Below, in pieces: positions 28,678 to 37,661 of a stretch of DNA of 64,000 nucleotides. Location: NCBI RefSeq assembly GCF_900109285.1, contig NZ_FNZQ01000004.1, forward strand, positions 289,774 through 353,773. The letters run 5' to 3'. The stretch comes from Jannaschia helgolandensis (GTDB lineage: Bacteria > Pseudomonadota > Alphaproteobacteria > Rhodobacterales > Rhodobacteraceae). The position numbers and the translations under genes were made by a program. The notes under the pieces are model-generated. The model saw only the letters and a program-made list of their open reading frames with translations, ran no database searches and was not told where the DNA came from. Within the stretch, counting starts at the first letter, position 1. Every line of letters begins with the position of its first letter.

Positions 28678-31600
28678 CTATTCCGCCGCCTGCGCCAAGT
28701 CCGGCCCCCCGGCACGGATACTGGCCAATAACTCCTCGCGCCGCTTGGCGGCGGCCCGCGCATTCGCGTCCTTCACCGGGCCGAAGCCGCGGATTGCAAG
28801 CGGCAGTTCGGCCAAGGCGACCACGGCGTCGCGGGTGGCGTCGGACAGCTGCGGTAACACTTCCTCAATATCTGCCTCGTATTGGTCGATCAGCGCACGC
28901 TCCATCCGACGCTCCGAAGTCCGACCGAAGGGATCGAGGAATGTGCCGCGCAGGACCTTGCCCCTTGAAAGGAGAGGATAGAACCGTTCGATCCATTCGC
29001 CGAAAGCCCGCTTGACGGGCCGCCCGTCAGGGCCCTGCTTCGATATCACCGGAGGGGCCAGATGGTAGGTCAGTTTCAGGTCGCCGTCGAAGGTCTCCGC
29101 CGCCTTGGCGCGGGTCGTTCGAAGCAGGCGCGCAACTTCGTATTCGTCCTTGTAGGAGAGCAGCTTGTGATACCCCTTCGCCACCGCCTCCCGCACGACA
29201 GGATCGGCGATCCGGTCCAGCATCGCGGTATAGCGACGGGCATAGCGCGCCGATTGATACGCGGTCAGATGATCGACCCGCGCCGCGATGCGCGTTTCGG
29301 GCGTGTCCGGCAGGCGGGTGACAGTGTCGGCCAGCAATTCTCCGGCCCTGTCAGGGTGGACAACAGCCCAGCGGCCCAGATCGAACGCGCGCTGATTGCG
29401 ATCAACAGCAGTCCCGTTCATCTCGACCGCTTTCAGAATCGCCTCTCGGGTCAGGGGGATCAGACCTCTTTGCCACGCAGCACCCATGATCATCATGTTA
29501 GAAAAGATCGTGTCGCCCAACAGTTTCTCGGCCAGTTTCGAGGCGTCGAACAGGGTCAGGCGGTCGCGCAGCCGGGCCTGCAACGACAGGGCAAGCCGGT
29601 CGGCAGGCAGCTTGAAGTCAGGGTTGCCGGTAAAGTCGCCGGTGACGATCTCGTGGCTGTTCACCACCGCCCCCGTGCGGCCCGCCATCGTAAGGGACAG
29701 GATCTTGTTGTCGGCACTGACGACCAGATCGCCGCCGATCAGGGCATCGGCCTCGCCCAGTGCCACGCGGATGGCGCTGATGTCGGCGGGCGCATTCGAC
29801 AACCGGCAGTGCAACGCGACCGCGCCGCCCTTCTGCGCCAGTCCGGCCATTTCCATCAGGCCGGCGCCCTTGCCGTCCAGATGTGCGGCCATGGCCATGA
29901 CGGCCCCGATGGTCACGACGCCGGTGCCGCCAACGCCGGTGATGACGGTGTTCCAGGTGCCGTCGATCGGGGGCAATTCCGGTTCGGGCAGATCGCCGAT
30001 ATCGACATCCGTCGTGGCCCTTTTCTTCAGCTCCGCACCCTGGATCGACACGAAACTGGGGCAAAACCCCTTGATGCAGCTATAATCCTTGTTGCAGGAC
30101 GACTGGTCGATGGCGCGCTTGGTGCCGAAGGCCGTTTCGACGGGCACGAGCGAGACGCAGTTCGATTGCACACCGCAATCGCCGCAACCTTCGCAAACGT
30201 CGGTATTGATGAAGATGCGACGGTCCGGGTCTGGATAAAGGCCGCGCTTGCGGCGGCGGCGCTTTTCGGCAGCGCAGGTCTGGATAAACAGAATGACCGA
30301 GACGCCTTCGATCGCGGCCATGCGCTTCTGCACGATTTCCATCTCTTCGCGTTCGTGCCAGTCAAGGCCCGCCGGGAAGCGCGATTTATCAACGCCTTCC
30401 TTTTCATCGTAGACGACCGCGATGGTCGTGACGCCCATCGCCTGAAGTTCGCGCGCAATCCGTTCGGGCGACAGGTCGCCCTCGTTGTGTTGCCCGCCCG
30501 TCATTGCAACGGCATCGTTATAGAGAATTTTATAGGTGATGGTGGTGTTCGCGGCCAAGGCGGCGCGGATGGCAAGAATGCCGGAATGGTTGTACGTCCC
30601 TTCTCCCAGGTTCTGGAATACATGTTTGCGGGTCGAAAACAGCGATTCACCGATCCAGTTCGCGCCCTCGGCCCCCATGTGGGTGTAGCCTTCGGTGTTG
30701 CGATCCATCCAGAGCGCCATGACGTGACAGCCGATGCCCGCACCCGCGCGCGACCCGTCAGGCACTTTGGTCGAGGTGTTGTGCGGGCATCCCGAACAGA
30801 ACCATGGTGTGCGCCTGGCGATATCGGGGGCATTGTCGGCCCGCCTGGCCTCGGCCACGCGGGCCAGACCTGCCTCGATGCGGGGGGTCGTTCGCCCCTC
30901 CTCCTTGAGGATGCCGCCGATCTTTTCGGCGATATCGGTGGGCGACAGGGCATAGGCCTGCTGGAACAGGATCGGGCCGTCAGCCTGCTTGCGGTAGCCG
31001 TAGACACGTCGACCGTGGCGGTCGTCGAAGATGGCCTCCTTGACCTGAACCTCGATCAGCTTGCGCTTTTCCTCGACGCAAACGATCAGGTCGAGACCTT
31101 CGGCCCAGTCGTGGAAGCCTTTCATATCGAGCGGCCAGGTCTGCCCTACCTTGTAGGTGGTGATGCCGAGGCGTTCGCATTCCGCGTCGTCCAGACCCAG
31201 CAGCGACAGGGCGTGGACCAGATCGAGCCAGTTCTTGCCCGCCGCGACGAAGCCGATCCTGGCGCCCGGCTTGCCGTGCATCCGCTTGTCCATCCTGTTG
31301 GCATGGCTGAAAGCCTCGGCGGCCCAGCGCTTATAGCCCAGAAGACGGTCTTCCTGCGGAATCCAGTGGTCGTTCAGACGGATGTTCAGCCCGCCCGGCG
31401 GCATGTCGAAGTCCGGTGTGACGAAGGACATACGATCGGGGCGCCCGTCAACGACAGAGGTGACTTCGACGGTGTCCTTCATCGTCTTCAGTCCGACCCA
31501 GACGCCTGCGTAGCGCGACAGCGCCCAGCCATAGAGGCCGAAATCAAGGATCTCCTGCACGCCGGCGGGCGACAGGACGGGCATGTGGACGTCGACCAGC

Positions 31601-32082
31601 GCCCAGTCGGACTGGTGGCAGGTGGTGGAGGACTCGCCCGTGTGGTCGTCGCCCATGGCCATCAGGACGCCGCCGTGTTCGGACGTGCCCGCCATGTTGG
31701 CGTGGCGCATCACATCGCCCGACCGGTCGACGCCCGGTCCTTTGCCATACCACAGGCCGAAAACGCCGTCATGCGTGCCTTCGCCGCGCAATTCGGCCTG
31801 CTGGCTGCCCCAGACGGCGGTGGCGGCAAGGTCTTCGTTCAGACCGGGGCGAAAGGTAATGTCATTGGCGTCCAGAACCTTGCGGGCCTTCTCCATGTTC
31901 AGATCGACACCCCCCAACGGCGAGCCTCGGTAGCCGGTGCAAAACCCTGCCGTGTTCAAACCGGCACGGCGGTCGCGTTCCTTCTGCATCAGCATCAGAC
32001 GCACCAGCGCCTGGGTCCCGTTCAACAGGACGTCACGTTTTTCAAGATCGAACCGATCGGACAAGGACACGTCGTGGCGCAT
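28678..32082 (-). CDS. Indolepyruvate ferredoxin oxidoreductase, fused IorA-IorB
   Basis: This 1134-residue enzyme oxidatively decarboxylates aryl or other 2-oxo acids to acyl-CoA, reducing ferredoxin. The N-terminal part is the IorA-like region with GTQALVRLMLMQ and TGYRGSPLGGVD; the TPP-binding region follows with CSGCPHNTSTKVPDG near residue 430; a cysteine-rich Fe-S region (CEGCGDCGVQSNC) lies near 628; the C-terminal IorB-like domain begins with TGVGGTGVVTIGAVMAMAAHLDG. The start at 32082 has AGGAGGAG upstream. It is divergent from a LysR regulator. Confidence 0.94.
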   Translation of the reverse strand: MRHDVSLSDRFDLEKRDVLLNGTQALVRLMLMQKERDRRAGLNTAGFCTGYRGSPLGGVDLNMEKARKVLDANDITFRPGLNEDLAATAVWGSQQAELRGEGTHDGVFGLWYGKGPGVDRSGDVMRHANMAGTSEHGGVLMAMGDDHTGESSTTCHQSDWALVDVHMPVLSPAGVQEILDFGLYGWALSRYAGVWVGLKTMKDTVEVTSVVDGRPDRMSFVTPDFDMPPGGLNIRLNDHWIPQEDRLLGYKRWAAEAFSHANRMDKRMHGKPGARIGFVAAGKNWLDLVHALSLLGLDDAECERLGITTYKVGQTWPLDMKGFHDWAEGLDLIVCVEEKRKLIEVQVKEAIFDDRHGRRVYGYRKQADGPILFQQAYALSPTDIAEKIGGILKEEGRTTPRIEAGLARVAEARRADNAPDIARRTPWFCSGCPHNTSTKVPDGSRAGAGIGCHVMALWMDRNTEGYTHMGAEGANWIGESLFSTRKHVFQNLGEGTYNHSGILAIRAALAANTTITYKILYNDAVAMTGGQHNEGDLSPERIARELQAMGVTTIAVVYDEKEGVDKSRFPAGLDWHEREEMEIVQKRMAAIEGVSVILFIQTCAAEKRRRRKRGLYPDPDRRIFINTDVCEGCGDCGVQSNCVSLVPVETAFGTKRAIDQSSCNKDYSCIKGFCPSFVSIQGAELKKRATTDVDIGDLPEPELPPIDGTWNTVITGVGGTGVVTIGAVMAMAAHLDGKGAGLMEMAGLAQKGGAVALHCRLSNAPADISAIRVALGEADALIGGDLVVSADNKILSLTMAGRTGAVVNSHEIVTGDFTGNPDFKLPADRLALSLQARLRDRLTLFDASKLAEKLLGDTIFSNMMIMGAAWQRGLIPLTREAILKAVEMNGTAVDRNQRAFDLGRWAVVHPDRAGELLADTVTRLPDTPETRIAARVDHLTAYQSARYARRYTAMLDRIADPVVREAVAKGYHKLLSYKDEYEVARLLRTTRAKAAETFDGDLKLTYHLAPPVISKQGPDGRPVKRAFGEWIERFYPLLSRGKVLRGTFLDPFGRTSERRMERALIDQYEADIEEVLPQLSDATRDAVVALAELPLAIRGFGPVKDANARAAAKRREELLASIRAGGPDLAQAAE

Positions 32083-32108
32083 GAAAATCTCCTCCTGACG
32101 GGATTATA

Positions 32109-32125
32109 GGTCAACTTTACTGACC
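32109..32125. promoter_or_regulatory. Inverted repeat between iorAB and lysR
   Basis: GGTCA-N7-TGACC lies in the 130-base divergent region, 27 bases upstream of the iorAB start. Its T-N11-A-like symmetry fits a LysR binding site or another dimeric regulator. It is the only clear dyad in the gap. Confidence 0.4.
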
Positions 32126-32212
32126 CATAAAGCGAAATCTTCTTCAGACATTCTTATAGCACTTCCCTATAGGGAGAGGCGACGGGAGGAGACCGTCAAA
32201 AGCGAGCATGTG

Positions 32213-33118
32213 ATGGACTGGGATAAACTGAGAATTTTTCACGCCGTTGCGGATGCGGGGTCTCTGACCCATGCGGGCGACGTGCTGCACCTGTCGCAAT
32301 CCGCCGTCAGCCGCCAGATTCGCGCGCTGGAGGAGATGCTGGGCACGACGTTGTTCCACCGGCACGCACGCGGCCTGATCCTGACGGAACAGGGCGAATT
32401 GCTGTTCGACGCGACGCAGGCGATGACCAAGCGGCTGGAGACCGCCAGCGCAAGGATCCGCGATTCGGAGGAGGAGGTGTTCGGCAACCTGCGGGTCACG
32501 ACCACCATCGGCTTCGGGTCGATCTGGCTGGCGCCGCGACTGTCGAAGCTCTATGCGAAATACCCCGACCTGAGCATTGACCTGATGCTGGAGGAGCGGG
32601 TGCTGGACCTGCCCATGCGCGAGGCCGATGTGGCCATTCGCATGAAAGAACCGAGTCAGGCCGACCTGGTGCGCAAACGCCTGATGGATATCCGGATGCA
32701 GCTTTTCGCGTCACCCGCCTATCTGGAGGCGAACGGCGTACCCAATTCGCTGCACGATCTGTCAAAGCATCGGCTGATCAGCCAATCGCTGGGCGTGACG
32801 CAGGTCAGCGCGGGCGCGATGCTGGTGCGCGAATTGATGACCTATGACATCGGGCGGTCGCTGACGGTGAACAATTATTTCGGCGTGCTGCAAAGTGTGC
32901 TGAGCGATCTGGGCATCGGTGTCCTGCCCGACTATCTGAGCCAGGATTTTCCGCAGCTTGTGCGCGTCCTGCCGGGCATCGAGTCGAACGAGGTGCCGGT
33001 GTTTCTGGCCTTCCCCGAGGAGTTGCGCGGATCGAAGCGGGTTCAGGCGTTCCGCGACTTCGTGGTCGAGGAGGTCGTGGCCTATCGAAAGGCGCGGCAG
33101 GGCGCGGCGGCACGGTAA
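32213..33118 (+). CDS. LysR-family transcriptional regulator
   Basis: The 301-residue protein has the LysR winged helix at residues 3-62 (LRIFHAVADAGSLTHAGDVL, then LSQSAVSRQIRALEEMLG) and a periplasmic-binding-like effector domain (TTTIGFGSIWLAPRLSKLY, LDLPMREADVAIRM). Its divergent arrangement with the iorAB gene suggests it controls aryl-2-oxo-acid oxidation, but the effector is unknown. ATG at 32213 is used; a GTG lies one codon earlier. Confidence 0.9.
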   Translation: MDWDKLRIFHAVADAGSLTHAGDVLHLSQSAVSRQIRALEEMLGTTLFHRHARGLILTEQGELLFDATQAMTKRLETASARIRDSEEEVFGNLRVTTTIGFGSIWLAPRLSKLYAKYPDLSIDLMLEERVLDLPMREADVAIRMKEPSQADLVRKRLMDIRMQLFASPAYLEANGVPNSLHDLSKHRLISQSLGVTQVSAGAMLVRELMTYDIGRSLTVNNYFGVLQSVLSDLGIGVLPDYLSQDFPQLVRVLPGIESNEVPVFLAFPEELRGSKRVQAFRDFVVEEVVAYRKARQGAAAR

Positions 33119-33203
33119 GGCATGCACGAAACGCATAGCGGGATTGCACCGATTGGTTCCGTTCCGCCTTGTTCCCCGGCATGTCGCGCAATATTTAAGC
33201 TAT

Positions 33204-33277
33204 CGAAGGACGGTGCTTCTGCGCCCCTTCACCTCCCTGTTGGACTTCGGCCGAGCTTTTAGCTCGGCCTTTTTTTT
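33204..33277 (+). ncRNA. Candidate small RNA with anti-Shine-Dalgarno-like loop
   Basis: A promoter-like pair TTGTTC (33169-33174) and TATTTA (33192-33197, spacing 17) precedes a 74-base segment ending in a strong terminator. The segment contains CACCTCCC, complementary to Shine-Dalgarno sequences, in an unpaired stretch before the terminator stem. No coding frame is present. It could alternatively be just the 3' end of the LysR transcript. Confidence 0.4.
33249..33277 (+). terminator. Strong Rho-independent terminator
   Basis: GGCCGAGC-TTTT-AGCTCGGCC is followed by eight T residues on the plus strand. It ends either the LysR transcript or the candidate small RNA, and sits 12 bases from the convergent sufE stop. 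Confidence 0.92.
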
Positions 33278-33288
33278 GCTCGTGGCGA

Positions 33289-33714
33289 TTACGCCGCTGC
33301 CGACGCTGCCACCGCGCGGATGCGTTCGACCATCGCCCGCAACCCGTTGGACCGTTGCGACGACAGGTGATCGTTCAGACCAAGACGGGCGAGTTCGGCG
33401 GGGGCGTCGATGGCACCGACCTGTGCCACGGGAATGCCGCCATAGAGGTCGTGCAAAATAGCGATCAGTCCGCGCACGATCATGGCGTCGGATTCGCCCG
33501 CGAAATCGAAGGTCGCATCCGGCCCCTGTCCTTCGATACGCGGATGCAGCCAGACCTGGCTGGCGCAGCCGTCGACCTTGGTGGCAGGAACCTTGAGCGC
33601 ATCGTCAAGCGGCGGAAACGCCTTGCCCAGTTCGATGACATGTCGATAGCGGTCTTCCCAGTCGTCCAGAAACTCGAATGTTTCGACCAGATCCTCGAAC
33701 CGTTCCTGTGCCAT
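33289..33714 (-). CDS. sufE: SufE, cysteine desulfuration partner
   Basis: The 141-residue protein has the SufE motif KVDGCASQVWL with the persulfide-accepting Cys near residue 51, and the typical LVETFEFLDDWEDRYRHVIELG start. It accepts sulfur from the SufS desulfurase for Fe-S cluster assembly. The start MAQERFED at 33714 follows a weak ribosome-binding site (GGGGGTAAAACGGGGGTGAAA). The other suf genes are not here. Confidence 0.92.
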   Translation of the reverse strand: MAQERFEDLVETFEFLDDWEDRYRHVIELGKAFPPLDDALKVPATKVDGCASQVWLHPRIEGQGPDATFDFAGESDAMIVRGLIAILHDLYGGIPVAQVGAIDAPAELARLGLNDHLSSQRSNGLRAMVERIRAVAASAAA

Positions 33715-33841
33715 TTTCACCCCCGTTTTACCCCCGTGAGGTAGGTGCGGGCGTTCCAAAGGTCCAGCCCGCTTCCCAAAGGCTCGCCGATGGGCTAGCC
33801 CGTATGGCAAAGCCGAAGGCTAGGGATTGACGGGGGTTCAC

Positions 33842-34291
33842 ATGGGAATGACGGCGCGCATCGGGGCGGTTCTGGCAGTTACGGCATTGGCCGGATGCGG
33901 GCTGGGGCAGACGCGCCTGAACCCGTTCAACTGGTTCGGCAGCGACCGCGAGGAGCGGATCGAAGTCGCCCGCGTCGCAACCGCGCGACCGGTCGTGCAA
34001 CAGGTCGTGTCGCTGGAGGTGGCGCAGACGCGCAGCGGCGCAATCATCTCGGCCGTGGGCCTGCCTCCGACGCAGGGCTTCTGGGAAGCCGATCTGGTCC
34101 GCGTCCCGACCGACGATCCGTCGGTGTTGCTGCTGGATTTCCGCATTCTGCCGCCGATCACGCCCGAGCCGGTGGGCACGCAGCCGTCGCGCGAAGTGCT
34201 GGCCGGCACGACCTATAGTACGCAGGACCTTGCAGGCATCCGAACGATCGTGGTGCAGGGCGAAGTGAACCGCCGGTCGGTCAGCCGCTAG
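33842..34291 (+). CDS. Putative lipoprotein of unknown function
   Basis: The 149-residue protein starts with a lipoprotein signal peptide (RIGAVLAVTALAGCG, lipobox LAGC, lipidated Cys near residue 20) followed by LNPFNWFG and a soluble domain. It looks like the roseobacter lipoproteins conserved as hypothetical; function unknown. The start could be ATG 33842 or 33848. Its stop shares the four bases CTAG with the convergent core-MetE-like gene. Confidence 0.75.
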   Translation: MGMTARIGAVLAVTALAGCGLGQTRLNPFNWFGSDREERIEVARVATARPVVQQVVSLEVAQTRSGAIISAVGLPPTQGFWEADLVRVPTDDPSVLLLDFRILPPITPEPVGTQPSREVLAGTTYSTQDLAGIRTIVVQGEVNRRSVSR

Positions 34292-35430
34292 ACCCGGTCC
34301 GAAAGCCGCGCATTTGCAAGGGCCGCCCCGTCCGACAGGGCCCCGAGCTTGGCGAATGCAATGTCAGGATCGACCGCACCGAAACCGGCGAATGTGCCAA
34401 AGCCGCAATCGCTTCCGGCGATGACGCGATCGGGGCCGACGATATCGGCGAACCGGCCCAGCCGCTCGGCCACGACTTCGGGGTGTTCGACGAAGTTCGA
34501 TGTGGTGTCGACCACGCCCGGCACGAGGATCTTGTCGTCGGGAATTTCCGATTTCCTGTCGCGGAACACCTGCCACTCATGGGCGTGGCGCGGGTTCGAT
34601 GTTTCAAAAAGAAGCTGACTGGCGTTCACCCCGAGGAAGGTCGAGAATACCGCGTCCATCGGGATGTCGCAGACATGCGGCCCCTCGTAATTCCCCCAAC
34701 ATATGTGCACGCGAACCCGTGATGGATCAATGCCTTGCAAGGCACCGTTCAGGGCTTCAACATGGTTTTGCGCGATCTTTAGGAAATCTGCATCGGTCAG
34801 ATCGGCAAACAGCATGTGCCGCGACAGGGCAAGGTCGGGACAATCGAGTTGCAGGAAAAGTCCTGCGTCGACGATGGTGCGGTATTCCTCGCGCATCGCG
34901 TCGGACAGGGCAGCAAGGTATTCATCGCGGCTGGCGTAGTAGTCGTTTTGCAGGAACAGCGAAATGACGCCAGGACTGGCGGCGTTCATGAAGCCTTGGC
35001 GCGCGCCGTGCGTGTCCATCGCAGATTTCAGGTTGGCGATATCGGTCAGCAGGTCGTCCTGACCCTTGGATTTGACCGGGCCGGTGCACATCGGGCGGGC
35101 ATATTTCGGCGTGCCCCCATCCGCCGCCAGACGCTTGAGAAAACTGGGAAAGAGCTTCAGGTCCGCGGGCGCATTGCGCGGGGAATCGCCGGAAAATCCG
35201 GTGTAGCGATCCTTGACATAGGTGGCATAGCTGATCTTCGACGTCTCGCCGTCGGACACGATGTCGATGCCCGCTTCGACCTGACGGCGCACCACCTCGT
35301 TGCAAGCGGCGGTCATCTGAGCGGCGAAGGCATCCGCATCGTAGGGCATGCCGTTTTCGCGGGCAAAAATCATGTCGACGGTCGCCTGCGTCCGCGGCAG
35401 AGAGCCGACGTGAGTGGATTTTATCGCCAT
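34288..35430 (-). CDS. Core-MetE-like zinc methyltransferase (MetE C-terminal domain only)
   Basis: The 380-residue protein corresponds to the C-terminal zinc domain of cobalamin-independent methionine synthase; the N-terminal barrel is absent. Zinc ligands appear conserved: H and C in HICWGNYEG (about residues 241-243), E in LLFETSN (about 274) and C in SDCGFGTF (about 341). Such proteins activate a thiol for methyl or alkyl transfer (short MetE forms, epoxyalkane:CoM transferase relatives). It is the last gene of the LacI-linked catabolic operon, 31 bases after the cupin gene, suggesting a role on that substrate and not in general methionine synthesis. Confidence 0.82.
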   Translation of the reverse strand: MAIKSTHVGSLPRTQATVDMIFARENGMPYDADAFAAQMTAACNEVVRRQVEAGIDIVSDGETSKISYATYVKDRYTGFSGDSPRNAPADLKLFPSFLKRLAADGGTPKYARPMCTGPVKSKGQDDLLTDIANLKSAMDTHGARQGFMNAASPGVISLFLQNDYYASRDEYLAALSDAMREEYRTIVDAGLFLQLDCPDLALSRHMLFADLTDADFLKIAQNHVEALNGALQGIDPSRVRVHICWGNYEGPHVCDIPMDAVFSTFLGVNASQLLFETSNPRHAHEWQVFRDRKSEIPDDKILVPGVVDTTSNFVEHPEVVAERLGRFADIVGPDRVIAGSDCGFGTFAGFGAVDPDIAFAKLGALSDGAALANARLSDRV

Positions 35431-35461
35431 GAAAGGCTCCTTTGCAGGTATTCTGCGGTTT

Positions 35462-36427
35462 TCATTGCAGCCATGACGGACCCGCGGGATCGTCGGTCGA
35501 GACAATATGGAACAGGCTCGCCTCGCCTGTCATCGACGGGACCGCCGCATGCGGAAGACCGGCGGGGACGGACATGGTGTCGCCGGGCGCCAGAACCTCT
35601 GCGCCCGCGTCGGCCCCCTGCCCCCAGGTGACGCGCCAATGGCCGCGCATCGGCATCAGAACCGATGGGCGGTCGTGCGCATGTGGTGTGTCGGTGGCCG
35701 AAGTGCGGGTGATCAGGTCGACCTCGAACCCCGGCTTGTCACGGATGATGCCGGTGGCACCGATCACCTTGCAGGGCCTGTGCCGGGCCAGCGCCGTCAT
35801 GTCGTTATAGCGCCGCACGCCCCATCCGACGACCTGCATCGGGGACAGTTCGGGAAAATCGGCCAATTCGTCGTCGGTCAGGGTCGGCATCGGGTGGACG
35901 CCCTCGGGCGGGGTCTGGCCTGCCTTGCTGTCATAGAGTTTGCCGTTCTCGCCCAGGATCAGCCCGTGATCCCGCGCATCCTCGATCACCTGCGGCGCCC
36001 AGATCACGCCACCGCCCGCATCGTCGCCGCCCAGAATGGCCATGATCATCCCGTAGTCGGTGCCGATATTTTCGAACCCGCGAAAGATGCCGGTAGGGAT
36101 GTCGATGATGTCGCCTTCTTCCAGCACCACTTCCCCGGCCGTTCCATGTCGGCCCCAGAAGAACCGCCAGCGGCCCGACAGGACGAAGAACACTTCGGCC
36201 GTCCGGTGACTGTGCAGGGAGTTCCGGCATTTCGGTGGCTGGCCGGCCGCGCCGATGTTGAAGCCGTGGGGCGTGGTGATGTGCACATGCTGATCGGCGG
36301 ATTCGCTGACGCCGCCGCCGATGATGGTGAAATTCTCTTTCTGGTCGCTGCCGGGTGTATGGGCGTCGATGAAAGCGGTCTTGCAGGGGATCAATTCGCC
36401 GTAGCGGACAGTTGTGGGGGCGGTCAT
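35462..36427 (-). CDS. Double-domain cupin protein
   Basis: The 321-residue protein has two cupin barrels. The first shows NSLHSHRTAEVFFVLSGRWRF and GDIIDIPTGIFRGFEN; the second DTPHAHDRPSVLMPMRGHW and APGDTMSVPAGLPHA. Both retain His pairs suited to metal binding, as in gentisate-dioxygenase-like or isomerase bicupins. The reaction is unknown. The start MTAPTTVRY at 36427 follows AGGAGCTTCCGCC. It belongs to the catabolic operon. Confidence 0.8.
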   Translation of the reverse strand: MTAPTTVRYGELIPCKTAFIDAHTPGSDQKENFTIIGGGVSESADQHVHITTPHGFNIGAAGQPPKCRNSLHSHRTAEVFFVLSGRWRFFWGRHGTAGEVVLEEGDIIDIPTGIFRGFENIGTDYGMIMAILGGDDAGGGVIWAPQVIEDARDHGLILGENGKLYDSKAGQTPPEGVHPMPTLTDDELADFPELSPMQVVGWGVRRYNDMTALARHRPCKVIGATGIIRDKPGFEVDLITRTSATDTPHAHDRPSVLMPMRGHWRVTWGQGADAGAEVLAPGDTMSVPAGLPHAAVPSMTGEASLFHIVSTDDPAGPSWLQ

Positions 36428-36474
36428 GGCGGAAGCTCCTGTCATGTCGTGGTCGGGGGGCGGTCAGGCGGCGT

Positions 36475-36678
36475 TCAATACGGCAGCGAACCGGTCGGGC
36501 ATTCGATCAGGATCTCGCCATTGTCGCCCTCCGCAGTGGCGTAAGTCACGTGCGACATGCCGGAGCCTGCGGGCGTCTCGAACCGGGCGCGGGCATCGGG
36601 GTCGAGCCATGTGGCGAAAACCGGCGATGCCGAATGTTTGAAATCGCGGGAACAGGTGACGGTGAAATGACGGGTCAT
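36475..36678 (-). CDS. Short SRPBCC (AHSA1-like) N-terminal fragment
   Basis: The 67-residue product begins TVTCSRDFKHSASPVFATWL, the usual beginning of an AHSA1/SRPBCC domain, which normally needs about 140 residues. It stops after ILIECPTGSLPY, so more than half the fold is missing. The ATG overlaps the upstream stop (ATGA at 36675-36678), showing it was a coupled member of the operon. It is either a degraded gene or a shortened protein. Confidence 0.55.
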   Translation of the reverse strand: MTRHFTVTCSRDFKHSASPVFATWLDPDARARFETPAGSGMSHVTYATAEGDNGEILIECPTGSLPY

Positions 36679-37661
36679 GAGGTGCCTCCCAGATGGATCT
36701 GTTTCCAGACCGCCGTTTCGTCGAAGACGGTCCATTCGCGCCTTATGCTCCAGCCGTCCGGGCCGAAGGGTCCGAATTCCACGTGAGTGATGCCCATGAC
36801 ATAGACCTGAGCGCCGGTCGGTGTCCCGAACGCGCCCCAGCCGGAGTGTTTGCCCCAGAGCGACCAGCGCACGGCGGCACGCGGCGGCATCATCGGATCG
36901 TCGCGACCGATGACATGTTCGATGGTGAATTCGGCGTCCGGGAAGGCGGCGCGCAGCGACATCCAGAAGCGGTCGGCATCGCCGTGGCTGTGGCCGGTGA
37001 CACCACCGGGGTATTCCAGTTGCGCCGCGCGGTCATACACGTCCGGAATGACACGCATGTCGGCTGACATGATGCGGGTCAGTGTTTCGGCCAGCCTTGT
37101 GCCCCAAATGTTGTCGTTGCCGCGCCCCTGGTACGGGCCGGGTCTGTCCGTATCGGGCGTCAGCGGGCGGATCGCGGCGTCCTTGCCGCCCTCGCGTTCG
37201 ATCAGGTCGGCGGCATAGGCAGATGGCTCCCACCCCAATTGCCGGACGATCGCACCCTGATCGCGGATCAGCCATTCGTCGTCGATGGCGATGCCCCGAA
37301 CGTGGCAATCGGCCATGATGCGATAGATCAGCGTCTTGCCTGTGGCGCGGCCATAGATGCCGTCGCCCAGATGCGTCGCGGTGGACAGCAGGCGGTGCGA
37401 CGAGAGCATGCCTGTCCGGGGATCGTCGCCTGACCAGATGACGTCTTCACCCAGCAGGGTGCGGTCGGGAAATTCTGCCAGCGTCGCCATCGTAGCACCG
37501 ATGACGTTCTGGTTGCCGACGACCACAGACGCGGGCGAGCGGACGACAATATCGGGTGCGTAATACTGGTGCAGGGTCGCGATGCCCCTGTCCTCCCAGA
37601 TCTCCTTCGTGATCGACAGGATGTAGTCGGGCAGGTCTTTCCAGCGGTCGTTGAAGGTCAT
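36675..37661 (-). CDS. Protein with two NTF2-like (SnoaL) domains
   Basis: The 328-residue protein contains two SnoaL/NTF2-like repeats, one in about residues 10-150 (DRGIATLHQYYAPDIVVRSPA) and one in 175-320 (MSADMRVIPDVYDRAAQLEYPG). SnoaL-like domains are polyketide cyclases or binding/isomerase folds; no catalytic function can be assigned. It is coupled to the LacI gene upstream and the SRPBCC fragment downstream by ATGA overlaps. Confidence 0.8.
   Translation of the reverse strand: MTFNDRWKDLPDYILSITKEIWEDRGIATLHQYYAPDIVVRSPASVVVGNQNVIGATMATLAEFPDRTLLGEDVIWSGDDPRTGMLSSHRLLSTATHLGDGIYGRATGKTLIYRIMADCHVRGIAIDDEWLIRDQGAIVRQLGWEPSAYAADLIEREGGKDAAIRPLTPDTDRPGPYQGRGNDNIWGTRLAETLTRIMSADMRVIPDVYDRAAQLEYPGGVTGHSHGDADRFWMSLRAAFPDAEFTIEHVIGRDDPMMPPRAAVRWSLWGKHSGWGAFGTPTGAQVYVMGITHVEFGPFGPDGWSIRREWTVFDETAVWKQIHLGGTS

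Noticed and set aside
29062..32109. Plus-strand open frame of 1015 codons
   Set aside because: It is antisense to the complete IorAB fusion gene. It has no recognisable domain; long antisense frames are common in high-GC coding DNA.
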